A stretch of 64,000 nucleotides of DNA from Paramarasmius palmivorus (lineage: Eukaryota > Basidiomycota > Agaricomycetes > Agaricales > Marasmiaceae), in NCBI GenBank assembly GCA_037176845.1, contig JAYKXP010000022.1:434001-498000 (forward strand). The letters are read 5' to 3'. Below, piece after piece: positions 1 to 13,266 of the stretch. Positions within the stretch are counted from its first letter, which is position 1. Every line of letters begins with the position of its first letter. The position numbers and the translations under genes are program-made. Below the pieces are notes generated by a model. It saw only the letters and a program-made list of their open reading frames with translations, had not been told where the DNA came from and did no database searches.

Positions 1-997
1 TAAAACACCTTTTCCTTACACGAACTTTTGCTCTCAGCTTTCACGGATTCTTTCCTTCGCACTTCAGCTTTGGGTTATATTCCTGGATTACGATTCTTCG
101 TTGCGTGCTTTTTTTGTTCCCGAGCTCACCGTGTTGTATTTTCAACCATGCATCTTTGTTGTACTTTACCACATAAGTGTTGTAATATGATTCTGATTCC
201 TATTCGCGTTCGCTTTACTCCCTTTTCTCATGGTATTGGGTTAGTACGAGTGCCCAATTGTCGGATCTCAGTGAAGTTGACTCTTCAGAAATGGAACAGC
301 GGAACACGGAGTGATAAGAACACGAATAGGCGTAGACGCCCACGCTCCTTGGCCCTCTTCACTACCATGACCACTGCCACAGTCCCTCTGAGTCTCCGCT
401 CCGTTTCATGTTTTCCTGTTCATACTGAAGATCCTTCCGGGTTTGGGCTCTTCGTTCTAGCCCAGAATTTCGGTGCAAGGTCGTTCCAACACTGAGCAGA
501 GTCGTTCAAAAATATCAACGGATTCGAAACTAAGGCCGCCGTTGTCTATGAATAATGTTACCCCAAAGGTCAAGGGAAATACCTAGAGAAGAAAGATGGA
601 GGAAGCATCTATTATAAGGATCGTGGTGAGTGTATCTGAAGCCTAATGTGCGAAGATGGTCTGAACAAACACTAGGAAACCATTGGTGCCGGTGAAGCAT
701 GCCTCGAAGGCTCGACCTGTTATCATCCTTCAGAACGATGCGTGTCCATGGCATTCACTTCCAATTCGGTTCTCACAACGACAGTCATGATTACTGTGGC
801 TCCCTAGAATATCTCGAGATTACCAAGTGCGATGCTCGACTAGACGTATATATTAAGCATGTGCACAAATCTTTACTCCTTCCGTACTGATTCCCGAATC
901 CTTCTGGGCATTAGACGCGCATGTACATATCTATAGCTACAAGATAAAGCAATTATACAGCAACTAGTAATACAATGCATTACGACAGAAAAACGAA
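1..997. other. Intergenic, left edge of window
   Basis: No convincing gene is visible. Open frames here start at non-ATG codons and have no recognisable domains. A stretch at about 590-690 resembles 7490-7550 (shared blocks such as GGTGAG followed by GAAGATGGTCTGA), which is sequence upstream of the second FunK1 gene. It may therefore be the upstream flank of a further FunK1 copy lying left of the window. This is inference from a short, imperfect match. Confidence 0.5.
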
Positions 998-3580
998 TTA
1001 CTTCCGTCGTTTGTGTGAATTGGTACCCAATTCAGCATCTATTTGCGTCCGCTTCTTGCCTTTGACTCCAGCACGGGCTGTAACCCCAGAACCTTCTGCG
1101 ACTGCTTGGCCCACAGCGCTGTTATCCTTCTTTGCCGCCTCCGCTCTTATTCGTCTTTGGAAATGTTCGCAGTACTCCACTTCAACTCCGACATCTCGCG
1201 CCTGCTCGAAAAAGGGAACCATCGCTCTATGAACCCCAGCGAAGAGGTCGTGCTCCAAGGTGTTCTCAATTGGCACTTCCACGAGTTTGTAGTATTCATG
1301 AAGTTTCAGCAAAGCTGCACCCATCGTTCGCGAGAACAATTGGTTGTGAAGCAAGATATTGGTACCTTCTTCGTAGTGTGAAAGCCTTTGGACAAAGAAC
1401 CACCGCTTCATGGAACCGTCGACACTGGCCGGAAATATGGTGTGGGCCTTCTTCTGCTGTTTCCTGATGTTCTTGACGGCACCATTGGAGATGCACCTGT
1501 CCTCTTCCCGTACTGGATAGGTGTGAAAAAGATGCCACATCGCGATCCACCAGACACTCTCGACGTCGTGAAGGTAGTTATGAAGAACCGGAACTTTCGT
1601 GCCGGCTGAGGGGTCGGAAAACTCGCAGAAGAGATGTTCCTTCAGCTGCACTTCGACAGCCATAAATGCCGGGGTTCCCTGAAGAGAAAAATGTGAGCAG
1701 CTTTGACGAGTTCCCAACTCTAGCATTACTTACCGTCTTATGTGCAAGCTCCGGAGCACCAGCAGGTACCTCCGAGAGATGTGGACGTGCATATTCCAGA
1801 TCCGAAATCTTGCAAATTGGCTGCTTGTTGTCGTCATAGCATAGCAACAGGTTTCCTGTGGATATATCACGATGAACCCATCGTGCATCGTAGAATACCT
1901 CCAAGCCTAAAACATAACTTAAGTGAGTGAGGAAGTAGCGTCATATATAAAGTCGCGTACCACATAGAGCATCAATCAAGCAACGGAAAAGAGTTTTCTG
2001 ATCCTTGATCATGTTTAGGCAAGTTCCAACCTTCTTGAAAACGAGCCGGGCGTGCTTGCGCGGTTCATACAAATGGTGCTCGTGCTTAGGGTCGTCGTTA
2101 TCGCTTTCCTCCTCTTCAGGTACAGGCACATCATTGCCACCCGTCGATTCCGAGTGTACAAAATCAATGTGGGGGCGAGGAACGTTCCTCGCCGCCTCCT
2201 TCTTGAGACAAAATCTCGACGTCATAGGCACCGCCTCCCCGCCCAGATGTAGAGGTGAAGAGTCCTCCTCGCCATCGATTTTAACAATGGTGTCGTGAAG
2301 AATGGTCATGAAGTATTTCTTGAACTCTTTGTTCCCCCGCGCCTTAGCTGCCGCTTCGAAAATCCTGCTCTGGATCTGTCCCTCCGTCAAGGAGTCGAGC
2401 GTTATCCAGTAGTCCTTCAGCACGAGCTTATTTCCAAACGGAACACCTTCGTTGTTGAGCTCCTGGACCACCCATACCCGGATGGCCCGACCCAACAGAC
2501 GATGCGCACGATAGTTAGATATCACCTCCCCGACGGTCCTGTACCATATTTCGCGAACTTCCTTTGCGTCATAAACCATGTAATCATACACGATTACGTT
2601 CTTCCCTTCCCGTGTTACTACCGTTCGTCTGACAGTAGGGTCGTATCCGAGCTCGGTTTTGGTGGCGAATGATGTTGCAAGCAGGAAATGTACGAAGGGT
2701 TTGTGTTCCTAGTAAAAACTGGACTGAGCGTTGCAATTAAATAATCGAGAAGTAAACACACCGTCACAAAGTTGAAGGCCTTGGAGACAAAGCAGACTGA
2801 TCGAGAAAGAAACCAGAAACGCATGGTTGTGTTTTCAACGCTGACGCTCCAGCGGAAACGACGCAGGGGATCTATGAAAAGAATTCTAGCCGCATTTCCA
2901 AGGAGATGTACTACATTCTGCAACGGTGTAAGTATTCGTGAACTCGAATGGGATTATGGCCAACGCACGATATTGATTGTTTCAATGTCGTCCAACTTTT
3001 TGAACGCGTAGTTGACAACGCTATCCACAATGTAGTAATCATCTTTTCCCTTCTTTCCAGCACCGGTTGTCTCCTCCATTAACTGGTTCGCGTCGCCTTT
3101 GAAATTAGAATTCTCCATCTCGGATGTGCCGATTTGACGCGAGAGACAGCGTAATCGAGATGTAGACTTGGTTTTGGAGAGGAATCGCTTCCCAACTTGT
3201 AGTACCGCGTCGGATATGCTTTCCATATGCTTGAACACGGTATCTTCATCCACCTGCATTTTGGATGGATCCTTCTTGTACCACTTCCATCGACCCTTTA
3301 CAATGCTGCTTCTCAATCCTGTCATGACGCTGCCTACAACCTGGAGATCGTTGACGTATCTGCGTTCCGAAGAGAACCTAGGGATAGCGTGTTGGAGAAA
3401 CCAGTCGATCTCAACCTCTGGAACTGCCACGCCCATATTGTGCATCAGTGCCGGTCGTAGTACATCGAGTTCCGCTGTTCCCAGCCCAGGATGACATGTT
3501 GGGTCGTTCTTCCGAGAGTTGTTGGAGATCTGATACTTCGTTTGGTGATTTGGAGTCTTCAGGGTGGGATTTGACGCCAT
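998..3580 (-). CDS. FunK1-type protein kinase, copy A
   Basis: A fungal-type protein kinase of the FunK1 family, an eukaryotic-like kinase family expanded in mushrooms; substrates are unknown. The catalytic loop reads WVHRDISTGNLLL (HRD plus downstream N). The position equivalent to DFG is SDLEYAR, keeping the metal-binding Asp. The APE-like segment is GTPAFMAVEV, followed by SVWWIAMWHLFHT. The N-terminal helical region (TCHPGLGTAELDVLRPALMH) and the middle block EIWYRTVGEVISNYRAH match the second copy closely. Visible introns include about 2923-2973 and 2709-2762, and one inside 1930-1990. I chose the ATG at 3580 because it aligns with the ATG of copy B; upstream in-frame codons are non-ATG. 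The tail is short and basic, ending SHKRRK, a possible nuclear localisation signal. The frame appears intact throughout. It forms a direct tandem pair with the gene at 4131-7124, and the flanks are duplicated too. Confidence 0.85.
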
Positions 3581-4130
3581 GTTCACTTGAAAGGTTCAGA
3601 ATCTCTACCCAAAGTCAGGAAGATCAACGCGGCTCACCTGTAACGCGATATTTCTACCTCTTCTCCCTGAATATTCCTCTATGAACGTGCAGTTTTGTAA
3701 ATGTGCGCGTCGTAGAGGCGGCGATAGTTGGGAGACGAGGAGCTAATGCTGACAAGCATTTTTAACTTGAAGTTTGAGACAGAGGACCAGCACGTCATGT
3801 GATCGATTCATTGTTCTCGCCATCACATTAAAAACGTCACGACCAAGGCTATCTTCCCGGCCAATCTCGATGGCTCCATTCCGCGATGGTTCTTTTTTGA
3901 AAGACTTCAACGCTATAAGGAAGTGTTTCTTTCTTTACCGCACCCGACCGAAGCTAGTTCATAAACCCGAACAAATTTCGTGTCGTACAAAAATCATTGG
4001 TATAAATCTAAAGTTACATATCTACAGCTACGGCTACGGCTACATGATGACAGGTCAAAATAATGATACTACGAGTATGGCTAGTAATGCAATATATACA
4101 CGAATTTATCGATCATAAGAACTCGACCAA
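3581..4130. other. Intergenic between the FunK1 copies
   Basis: Upstream flank of FunK1 copy A and downstream flank of copy B. Segment 3795-3815 (CGTCATGTGATCG followed by TTCA) also occurs upstream of copy B near 7346. The stretch near 4080 resembles sequence near 967, downstream of copy A. This shows that flanks were duplicated along with the gene. No gene or RNA is seen. Confidence 0.6.
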
Positions 4131-7124
4131 TTACTTTCGTCGTTTGCTTGAACTGGTGGCAAATTCGGCGTCCGTTTGCGACCGCTTCCCTTTGCTTTTC
4201 AGCTCGGGACTGGCGGTGCTGTTAACCGTAGAACCCTGTCTACGACGAGGAGCAGACCTAGAGCTACCAGCAGCTCCAGACCCTCCTGCGACCGCTTGAC
4301 TCACGGTGCTTCTAGTATTTCGTGCACTGCGACGAATGGGCGGGCGAGGAGATTTGCTTGTAGTTCCAGAATCCACTGCTACTTGATTTGAAGCACTGTG
4401 TCCACGGCGAGAAACTGACGGAGGAGAGTCGCCTGAAGCTCCAGACCCTGCAACTGCTTGTTTCGCAACACTTTTCGCACTGCGCCCACGACGACGGGCG
4501 GACGGAGGAGAGGCGCCTGCAGCTTCAGAGTCTTCGGCGACTGCTTGAGTCACAGCGTTGTCTGCGCTGCATCCTTGACGACGAACGGATGTGGAGCCGA
4601 CTGCAGCTCCAGAATCTTCCGCAATAGTATTGTCCTTCTTTGCCGCCTGCCCTGGTGTTACTATATGGAAATATTCGCAGAACTCCACCTCAACTCCGAT
4701 ATCTCTGCGCATTCTGCGTGAAAGAAGGGAACTAAGCTTTATGAATCCCCGCGAAAAGCTCTCTTGAAGATATTTTCTGCGGGGCACTCTACAGTCTCGG
4801 TAGTAGTCACCGAAGTTTCAGCAAAGCCTCAACCATTATCTCCGAGAACGATTCACTGTGAAGTCAAGATTGGGTACTGTCGTCGTAGGAATCGGTTCCG
4901 ATCCTTGGAAGAAAGCAAAACTCGGGTCTGGGCCGTCTAGAGCCATCGATGTTTCCCGGGAAGATAGAATCAGCCCAGCTCTGCTGTTGACTGATATTTT
5001 CCTCAGGGTCATCGGAGAGGACTCTGTGCTCTTGCAGTGCTGGATAGGTGTGAAAGAGATGCCACATTGCGATCCACCAGACGCTCTCAGCGTCGTGGAG
5101 ATAACTATGGAGGACGGGAACTTTGGTCGAAGCGGGGGTTTTCTTTCGCCTGGAGAACAGGTGCGCTTTTGTTTGGACTTCTACAGCCATGAAGGCCGGC
5201 GTACCCTGAAGGCTAATGTGAGCAACTCTAATGTGTTCCCAACCCTGTCATTACTTACCGTCTTATGTGCATGCTCTGTAGCACCAGTAGGCACCTCCAA
5301 GAGATATGGACGTGCATATTCCAGATCCGAAATCTTGCAAATTGGCTGCTCGTTCTCGTCGTAGCATAGCAACAGGTTCCCTGTCGATATGTCGCGATGG
5401 ACCCATCGTGCGTCGCAGAATACCTCCAAGCCTAAGACACACAACGTGAGTGACAAAGTACTAGCACCACATATATAAAATCGCGTACCGCATAGAGCAT
5501 CGATCAAACAACGGAAAAGAACTTTCTGATCCTTGATCTTGTGTAAGGGAGTCCCAACCTCCTTGAAAACGAGCCGAGCGTGTTTCCGTGGTTCGTACGA
5601 ATGCTGCTCGTGCCTAGCGTCTTTGTGCTTCCTTTCCTCAACTAAGGGCAACTCCTCTGCAGGAACAGGTACTTCATTGCCACCCGTCGAATCCCCGTGC
5701 CCAGAATCGATATGGGCTTTAGGAACTTTCCTCGCTGCCTTCTTCTTGAGATCGAGTCTTTCCGTCAGAGGTACTGTCACCCTGCCCAAATGTAGAGGTG
5801 AAGAGTCTTCCTCGCCATCGATATTGACAATGGTGTCGTGTAAAATAGTCATGAAGTATTTCTTGAAGTCTTCGTTCCCTCGCGCCTTAGCTGCCGCTTC
5901 GAAAATCCTGCTCTGGATCTGTCCCTCCGTCAAGGAGTCGAGCGTTATCCAGTAGTCCTTCAGCACGAGGTTAGGTCCGAACGGGACACCGTCGTCGTCT
6001 AGCTCTTGGACAAGCCACACCCGGATGGCCCGCCCCAACGGACGGTTCGCACGATGGTTGGATATCACCCCTCCAACAGTCCTATACCATACTTGACGAT
6101 CACCCTTTTCGTCTTCGACCATGTAGTCATATGCGACTACATCCTTGCCCTCCTGTTGTACTACCTTTCGTCTGACAGTGGGGTCATATCCAAGAGCGGT
6201 CTTGCTGGCGAATGATGTAGCGAGAAGGAAATGTATGAAGGGTTTGTGTTGCTAGTAGAAACCGAAATTAGTGTTGTGACTCAAATGATGGAGGAGTAGA
6301 CATACGGTCACAAAGTTAAAGGGCTTGGAGACAAAGCAAACTGATCGAGAAAGAAACCAGAACCGCATGGTTGTATTTTCAACGCTGACGCTCCAGCGGA
6401 AACGACGTGCGGGGTCTGAGAACAGGATTCTTGCCGAATTTCCAAGAAGTTGTACCACGTTCTGCAATGCTTTCAATACTCGTGAACTCGAATGGCATTA
6501 TGGTCTACGCACCGCATTGACCGTTGCAATGTCGTCCCACTTTTTGTACTCGTGATTTACAGCGCTATCCACGATATAGAAATCGTCTTTGCCCTTCTTC
6601 CCAGCCCCTGTTGTTTTCTCCAGCAACTGGTTCCCGTCGCCTTTGAAATTGGAATTGACCATCTCAGACTTGCCGATTTTACGGGGAAGACAGCGTAATC
6701 GACATGTGGGGTCGCGATTGGAGAGATATTGCTTCCCGGCCTTTAGTACCGCATCGGATATGCTTTCCATATGTTTGAATACGGTGTCTTCATCCGCCGC
6801 CATTTTGGACGGATCCTCCTTGTACCACTTCCACCGGCCCTTCACAATATTGCTCTTCAGCTTCGTTACGACACGTTGTACAATCCTGATATCTTCGTCA
6901 TGATCACCATTCGAAGAAAGCCTAGGGACAGCATATTGGAGAAACCAGTTGATATCGACCTCTGGGACTGTCTCGCCCATACTGTGCATCAGGGCAGGTC
7001 GTAGTTCATTGAGTTCTGCCGTTGCCAGTCCGGGATGACATGTCGGGTCGACCCTTCGAGGGGTGTTGGAATACACAGTATTGGGTTGGTGTTTTGGTGT
7101 CTTCGGATCGGGATTTAATGACAT
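4131..7124 (-). pseudogene. FunK1-type kinase, copy B, disrupted near the C-terminus
   Basis: Tandem paralogue of the kinase at 998-3580, collinear from MSLNPDPKTP through WVHRDISTGNLLL, SDLEYAR and GTPAFMAVEV. In the C-lobe, in frame with the kinase, TGA at 4864-4866 stands where copy A reads Ile-Leu. A single-base frameshift follows within 4801-4815, after which the frame resumes at VGVEVEFCEYF. A possible intron from 4877 to 4789 would remove the stop but reaches another stop about 15 codons on, so it does not rescue the tail. Translation would end about 70 residues before the end of copy A's kinase domain. Alternatively it is a shortened kinase that still has all visible catalytic motifs. 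The out-of-frame tail (4131-4780) stays open and carries five imperfect repeats that copy A lacks. Start ATG at 7124 by alignment with copy A. Confidence 0.75.
4218..4625 (-). repeat. Five imperfect 25-29-residue repeats in the FunK1-B tail
   Basis: The tail reads as five degenerate units of the pattern [AV]A-x-[DG]SGAAG-x-SPPS-x-RRRG-x-SA, rich in Ala, Gly, Ser and Arg. Clear examples are AVAEDSEAAGASPPSARRRG and AVAGSGASGDSPPSVSRRGH. Copy A has a single related stretch (GQAVAEGSGV) at the same place. The array therefore expanded after, or was lost since, the duplication. It lies downstream of the stop and frameshift. Confidence 0.8.
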
Positions 7125-9045
7125 GTTGACCTGAACGACCGAATTATAACCTTGAGAGAATTTGGGAAGGTTGATGCGGCTCACCTGTGACCAGATATTT
7201 CTGCCTCGTCTTCGTTTATAATCGTCTAAGGAATATGATTGTAGATTTGCGCGTAGTAGGGATGATGATGGTTGGGAGACAAGGTGCTAGCGCCAGTGAA
7301 GCATTTGAGCAGTGGGTTCGTGGAGGACAATGCCAACTTGTGGCCCGTCATGTGATCGGTTCAGTCTCGGAGTCGTGACTCAGTGACTCGCGGTAACCTC
7401 GTCCTCTTCCACAATTCCGGAATACTTTTGGGCTACCGACAAGATTTTGAAGGGGATTGTGCCAGCTTCTATGGAATAGCTGTGGAATACTGATAGACCT
7501 CGGTGAGTTGGATCTAAACCCTAAAAGGTGAAGATGGTCTGATAAAACGTTGCGTGGTGGGGCCACTAGATCTCTGCACCGTTTTCCACAGGATTTTCTA
7601 CCCGCTCCTTGCTTCGTATCCATGAAATTTCTTTGATAAATGACCTTGCCGCACTAAGCTTCATGAACGGGGCAAGGCGCGAAAATTGAAGATCTGGCAG
7701 AATTTTCGTCTCTTCTCTGATTTTGAACGAGTTCTTCAAAAGAATCACTGTCGGCAACTTGGAACTTGAACTCGCCACGTATAATGCCACCCATTTAATA
7801 TCCATGCTCATTTTACTTCTCCTGGCGAAGCTCATCCCACCTTTCGGGTTCTTACGGTGGAGCGTCGGTAGCTTCTTTCTCCTGCACCAACGGTCAATAT
7901 GTAGCCCATGCCAAAGTTCTCATCGTTAGACCTACAAGCTACAGAAACCATATACCATACATCACAAGACCCATGTTCGAAGAAGGCACAGCTCGGGATA
8001 ACGTTGCTCGGATGATCATCAAGCTCGTCACTGTCATTTCTTTTTTATGGAGTTTGCTGTCGTGGCTGACTCTTTTCATAGATAGTGGGCTTCTGCTCCA
8101 AGATCGTATCAGGCTTTCTACATTGAATCGTCAGCATACGATACTGGACTTGGGAAAAGAACCTCCATCGAGTAGAGCAACGCACTATCATCTAACCTTG
8201 GATGGTATCTTTCGGAAAGCTCTACTTCTAAACCGCAAGTCTTTTCACGCGGACGAAGAACGGCGTTGATAGCAACGACCGAGGTGCGTCTCGTGTTATC
8301 TTTGAGCGTACTGAATAGAGCCAAGAGGAATCGTCATTTTAATGTGCCTATCATAAGTAGTGCTCCATGATTGGCTACTTGACGATGCTGATAGGCTCCT
8401 TCGGCCACGTTTTGGAATTCATTCTACAGTATCGCGGCCAGACATTGGGTCCCTGCCCGACCTATCTGCATGTCTCTCGCAAACCAGCTAGCCCATTGCA
8501 AGATGCAACGCTCGTAACAGGAAGGGACTAGGGTGTACACCATTCAAAAGATTGCTATCAAGCGTTGAATTCCTCGACTTCATTAGGCCCGCGGCGTCAC
8601 CAGTCAACGTCTATTTCAACCCGTGAATCTGGCAGAACGTGGAGAAGATCGACACATCAATGATAGACTACACACCGACGAGCTTGTATGATCGTATACT
8701 CTGCTAAATAGATTTTCCTGTTCTATTTCTGAGCGTAAAGCGTTTCTACTTTGGTGAATCTGCAAGTTGCCTGCGAGTCGCTGCCTCGCTTAGTGGTCAC
8801 TGGCTCGTGCGCCATGTGCATGAGCGAATTGAAATTGCGCAATGATCACCAGCCAATCAGAACCCTCCATTCCTAAATTCTGCTTATGTCTAGAACCGAG
8901 TGTCATGGCACTGGCTTCCCCAGATTTCCCCTCTCCAACCGACTCACCGACCCTTACCGATTTTTCAAAAGCAGTTAAAAGCTCGGGATAGGCAGGAAAC
9001 TAGAAGAAAGGGACGACAGGGTATCATCCTCATGCGCATATCAGA
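7125..9045. other. Intergenic, 1.9 kb
   Basis: The upstream flank of FunK1 copy B runs to about 7560 and is partly shared with 3590-3900 and about 600-690. From 7620 to 8900 there are only short open frames (7723-7929, 7973-8269) without domains or splice-joined continuations that I can support. No gene is called. Confidence 0.5.
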
Positions 9046-12000
9046 ATGCCTCCTGAACCGACGCAGAAAACCTCGAGACGGAGAGAGAAGAAGCTTTCGG
9101 TGGAGGAGATGAAGGACATTGAGCAGAAGAGGCTAAGGGGTGCGGTTTCGTTGTTTGTTTATCGCATTCATCTCTCTGATCTTTTCTATGATGTGCAGGA
9201 GAGCTCTCGTGCGCAGAATGTCGTCGCCTCAAACTCCGATGCGACAAGAAGGTCCCGTGTAGTTCCTGCGTACGAAGAGGATGCGAGTCAATCTGTCCTT
9301 GTGGTATTTTAGAAGCTGGAGTCGGTACTCGGTATGTCATATTACTACTTGTCTCTAAAAAATTGACCGATCCTGAATCCTGTACCCCACCCAGATTCAT
9401 TCTCGCTTCCACCAATTCCTTACATTCCAAGATCTCTGCAATGTCAGCCCGAATAAGGGCATTAGAAGATGGTTTAGCAATCATGCAATCTGCCGTCTCT
9501 AGTCAGAGACACCCATTACTGGATGATGAGCTGTTAAAGATAAAATTCGGAGCGGAAGCTTTAGCAGAAGGAAAAGGCACAAGATTTCCAGAGGACGGTG
9601 CCCTGAGCCCCGGAGAAGAAGTGGGTGAGGGGGAGAGGAGGTCTGAAGTGGATACATCCGCATTGGATACTCTCGGAACTCTGACGCTTGATGAAGAAGG
9701 AGAGCTCAAGTATTTCGGGAGGTCAGCTGGTAGTGAGACGTTGATATTGGTAAGGATGTCATGCCTGGTCGTTTACTTCTTCAGCTTACACGGATACCGC
9801 TATAGGCCGGTGAAGAATATCTGGAAGAAGACGAAACAGACTCTGAGTCTGGTTCACATACAGATGCAGAAGCTCCTCCAACTTCCAAGCAAATCGAGTC
9901 CATTGCGTCTCCCACGACAGCTGCTCTCGCAGGTGCTCAACCCTTAGCACACGATTCGCCGGATAGCCTACCTCCAGAAATATATACCGTAGCTGCCGGC
10001 AACTTTGTCATCAATGGCTTCAATCCCCTTTCACCTGGTTCTTCACCTTCAATACCGCCAAACGCAAACACTCCCGATGTTGCCTCCTTCCAAGGAGGTC
10101 ATGATACGCTCCAGACACTCCTTGCACAATTTCCTTCTGTTGAACGAGGCAAAGAACTATCACAGTCGTACCTCGACCACGCCTCCATGTTCTTCAGACC
10201 TCTCAACAAAGCCCAGCTATTCGGCGATCCAACTGTATCTGATGAAGGCGTCCTAGCCCATATCTACACCTACCGCAACTCTCCTGCCTCCAACCCACCG
10301 ACACCTCACCTCGTTTCAACAGTTTTCTTCATATTCGCCTTGGGTGCATTTTTCGATCTTACATTAAGAAGCGGAAGATACATCTCAGAGTCGGAAACCT
10401 GGTTCGCACTCGGCCGACGAGCGATGGCACTTGGACCTGATCCATCCACCGCAGCTACACACTCGGCCAACTCGGCAGAGGATACTGTGCGTGCGTTGGG
10501 GTCGATGGCGACGTATATAACTATGGCAGGGAGGAAGTATTCGAGGGATGCGGCGTGGTCAGGGATGAGTTTGGCGGTGAAGGTTGCTCAGGGTGCTGGG
10601 TTTCGTATGTCGTCTTTCTTGTCATCATTGGATGTTGGCTAACCTTGTATTGTTGTGGACAGATAGAGATCCAGCACGATGGGGAATGGATCCTCGAACG
10701 GTACAAAAGCGGAGAGCGTTGTGGTGGGAGGTGTTTTCGGCTGATGTTAGCCACGTTAGTGCATCCATTTTCTGCCTGCCGTTATACATTTGTATTAACA
10801 ACATAAAAGAGCCTCGCACTAGGTCGTCCTCCTACAGTACATCCTTCCTTTACGGACGTCGAATTCCCACAGGACGAAGATGAAATTGTCAAAGTCGTGT
10901 CTACCGACGAAGGAGAGAAGGAGGACATCATATGTGGATGTACGCTTCATTCACCTGTTTTCAGGACCTCGAGGTGATGACTTATGCATATGACTAGTCT
11001 GGCGCACGAAACATATCTTCTCCCGAGATTGCTTCATGGAAGTGATTAATGCGACGCTGACAGCCAGGGCGCCGAACTACGCGACTGTAATGGATTTGGA
11101 CCGCAAGGTTGTCCCCATCTTTTCCTCTGGAAGAACCACAGCTAACTGGTGTATAGGTCAGGGAATGTCGACTGCCTACAGGCTTCAGACCATACGTCAA
11201 CATCGAGGAAGACGGCGAAGAGATTTATCGCAACAGTGGTCTGGCATTGCGAGACTTTTACGCCAGTCAGTTCCGGACTGTTAGTACGTGCTTATTCACT
11301 CCTTTCACTTGGAGCAGTATCTCATCCGTATTTAGCCATGTTATATCTGCACCGCTCATTCTTCGCACATGCCATGCTCACGAACCCCAATAACCCTTTC
11401 CTCTCCCCGTTTGCGTCGTCGTTCTTGGCGGTGTATCGAGGTGCTAGTATCATCGTCAAAGCTGCAGTGCATATGTTTGATAGGTGTGCTGAGATGGCTG
11501 GAAGAGTATGGTTCTTGATGTATCATGTCTTCAGTGCAGCTGTCAGTGGTTCACACCTTTTACTATCCGTACTGTTAAATCTCAGTCAATTGTGGACAGG
11601 TCGTTGTCGGTACAGTGGTCACCAGGTCGCCCAATTCCACGCTAGCGCCGTCGGCGCTTATGGACCTTAAACTTGCGGTGGACCTGTTTGAAAAGTGTTC
11701 ATCGACGTCAAAACGGAACAAGGTTGCATTTGTGAGTCTCGCCTACCCACAAAATGTTACCCATTTGCTCATACCACTTTCTAGCTGGTCCTGAAGAGGC
11801 TGAAAGAAAAGGCCGTCAAATCATACGATTCCTTCTGCAAAGAAAGAGCAGAGTCGAAATCTGCCGCCACATCACCTCAATCCCAACCTACTCCGTCCCT
11901 ATCTCAGGAATCAAGCTCCCCTACGTCTCCAGGACAACTGGATCATCACTTTTCGTCGACACATATCAGGCATTCACATGAATCCGATGTTGAGGATGAG

Positions 12001-13266
12001 CTGGAACTATTCGGCGGGCAAACCAGGGTGCTGAGCACGAAGAAGGGGACGAAGATCAAGAAGAGGAAGTCGACCTGTGCAGACACCCTCAGTACACCTA
12101 CGGATGACACCGCACCGAGCACCTCACCTACGACTTCAACTATCTTGTCGGGAGTCAGTGAAGCCGGACCATCGAAGTCATCGGAACCATTAGCTATGCT
12201 CACTAGTCCTTGGATCGGAAAAGAACCCTCTTCCTCATCCTCCAATGCAGGCTCCGCAGACCTTCCAACATCCCTGCAACCAGGTGCCACAAACGACGTT
12301 GACCTTGATCTTGGCATGGGTATGGATGTCACAGCCGGAACTGGTTTCGATGCTGCTATGGGATTCGGGTTTGGAGCGGGGACAACAGGTACCGCTCTGG
12401 GCGGATTGAACGTGGCTTCGATGGATATGGATATGGATCTTGGATTCGACTTTCCCAGTGCCAATGAGGAGTTCGTTCAAGGGAGTAGCGGATCTAATTC
12501 AGCGTTACCTCCTGGGGAGAAGGTGCATCCTTCACTATTGCAGTATTTGAGTGGGAGTGGGATGGCTGAGGAATCGTTCATGTCGTGGGCGCCTGGCAGG
12601 GGTACCGGTGATGTTCCGATGCCCTTTTCGTGGATGGAAACACCAAAAGCGCAATCACGGAGTGTAGCTAACGGTAGCAATGGTTTGGGTTTCGACTCGA
12701 ATGCGAATGGGCACGGTCCTGGTAGATGGAACCAAAGTTCATCGTTACAATTCCCTCACCTACCGCAGTCTCACCCCGAGACAGTAGAAGATGAGCGGCG
12801 ACTTTCGGAGCTCTACTCCAGCTTCATGGATTTCCTCGCACAAAGACAGTCACGACCTCATAACGAAGGCGTCGGCTCCATTCCTCCTCGTTCTTCGGGA
12901 TTCGGTTTGAATGGGGATAGCTTATCGTCGACTTGGCATTCATCAGGCCTCAATCCCTCGACAACTCTTTCACATACTTCATCGTATAATCATGATCCCT
13001 GGCCTCACTTCCCCCCGTCCTCATTTGAGCGTGATTTCAGCTTCCTCGCACAGACCAAGGGTTTACGCCCGTTCGGAAAGGCGCAGGCACCACCAACCTT
13101 TGGTAACGGGCTGGGATTCAACAATAACGCGCCTCCGCCTGCGAATTCAAATTCGAATTCGAATCGATCGGCACTAGAGGAAGAGTTTCTTTCGTTCATG
13201 AGGCGCTATGTCTCAAACGGTGGTGGCAATGGCTCCCTGAACGGAGAAACTCCCTCGAGACTATGA
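9046..13266 (+). CDS. Zn2Cys6 fungal-specific transcription factor
   Basis: A nuclear DNA-binding regulator of the Gal4-type binuclear zinc cluster class. After a basic N-terminus (KTSRRREKK) and an intron at about 9139-9198, the cluster reads CAECRRLKLRCDKKVPCSSC followed by VRRGCESIC, giving all six Cys with standard spacing. A coiled-coil-like linker follows (ISAMSARIRALEDGLAIMQS). Further exons give the fungal_trans middle homology region: ELSQSYLDHASMFFRP, STVFFIFALGAFFDLTLRSG, and the pair DRDPARWGMDPRTVQKRRAL and SLALGRPPTVHPSF. The long last exon (about 12028-13266) is Ser/Gly/Asn-rich with a Met-Asp-rich patch (MDMDMDLGFDF), probably an activation region. Start ATG at 9046 precedes the zinc cluster closely, as usual. 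Target genes cannot be read from the sequence; the neighbours show no obvious pathway. Confidence 0.88.

Noticed and set aside
28..495. Open frame of 155 codons at the left edge
   Set aside because: Starts with TTG, low-complexity composition without a domain, no credible splice partner, and no similarity to the neighbours.
607..620. ATCTATTATA motif like the Helitron 5' end
   Set aside because: No matching hairpin-CTAG end nearby; probably chance.
4789..4877. GT-AG interval that could splice out the FunK1-B stop codon
   Set aside because: The joined frame runs into another stop about 15 codons later and does not reach the repeat tail, so it does not rescue the gene.
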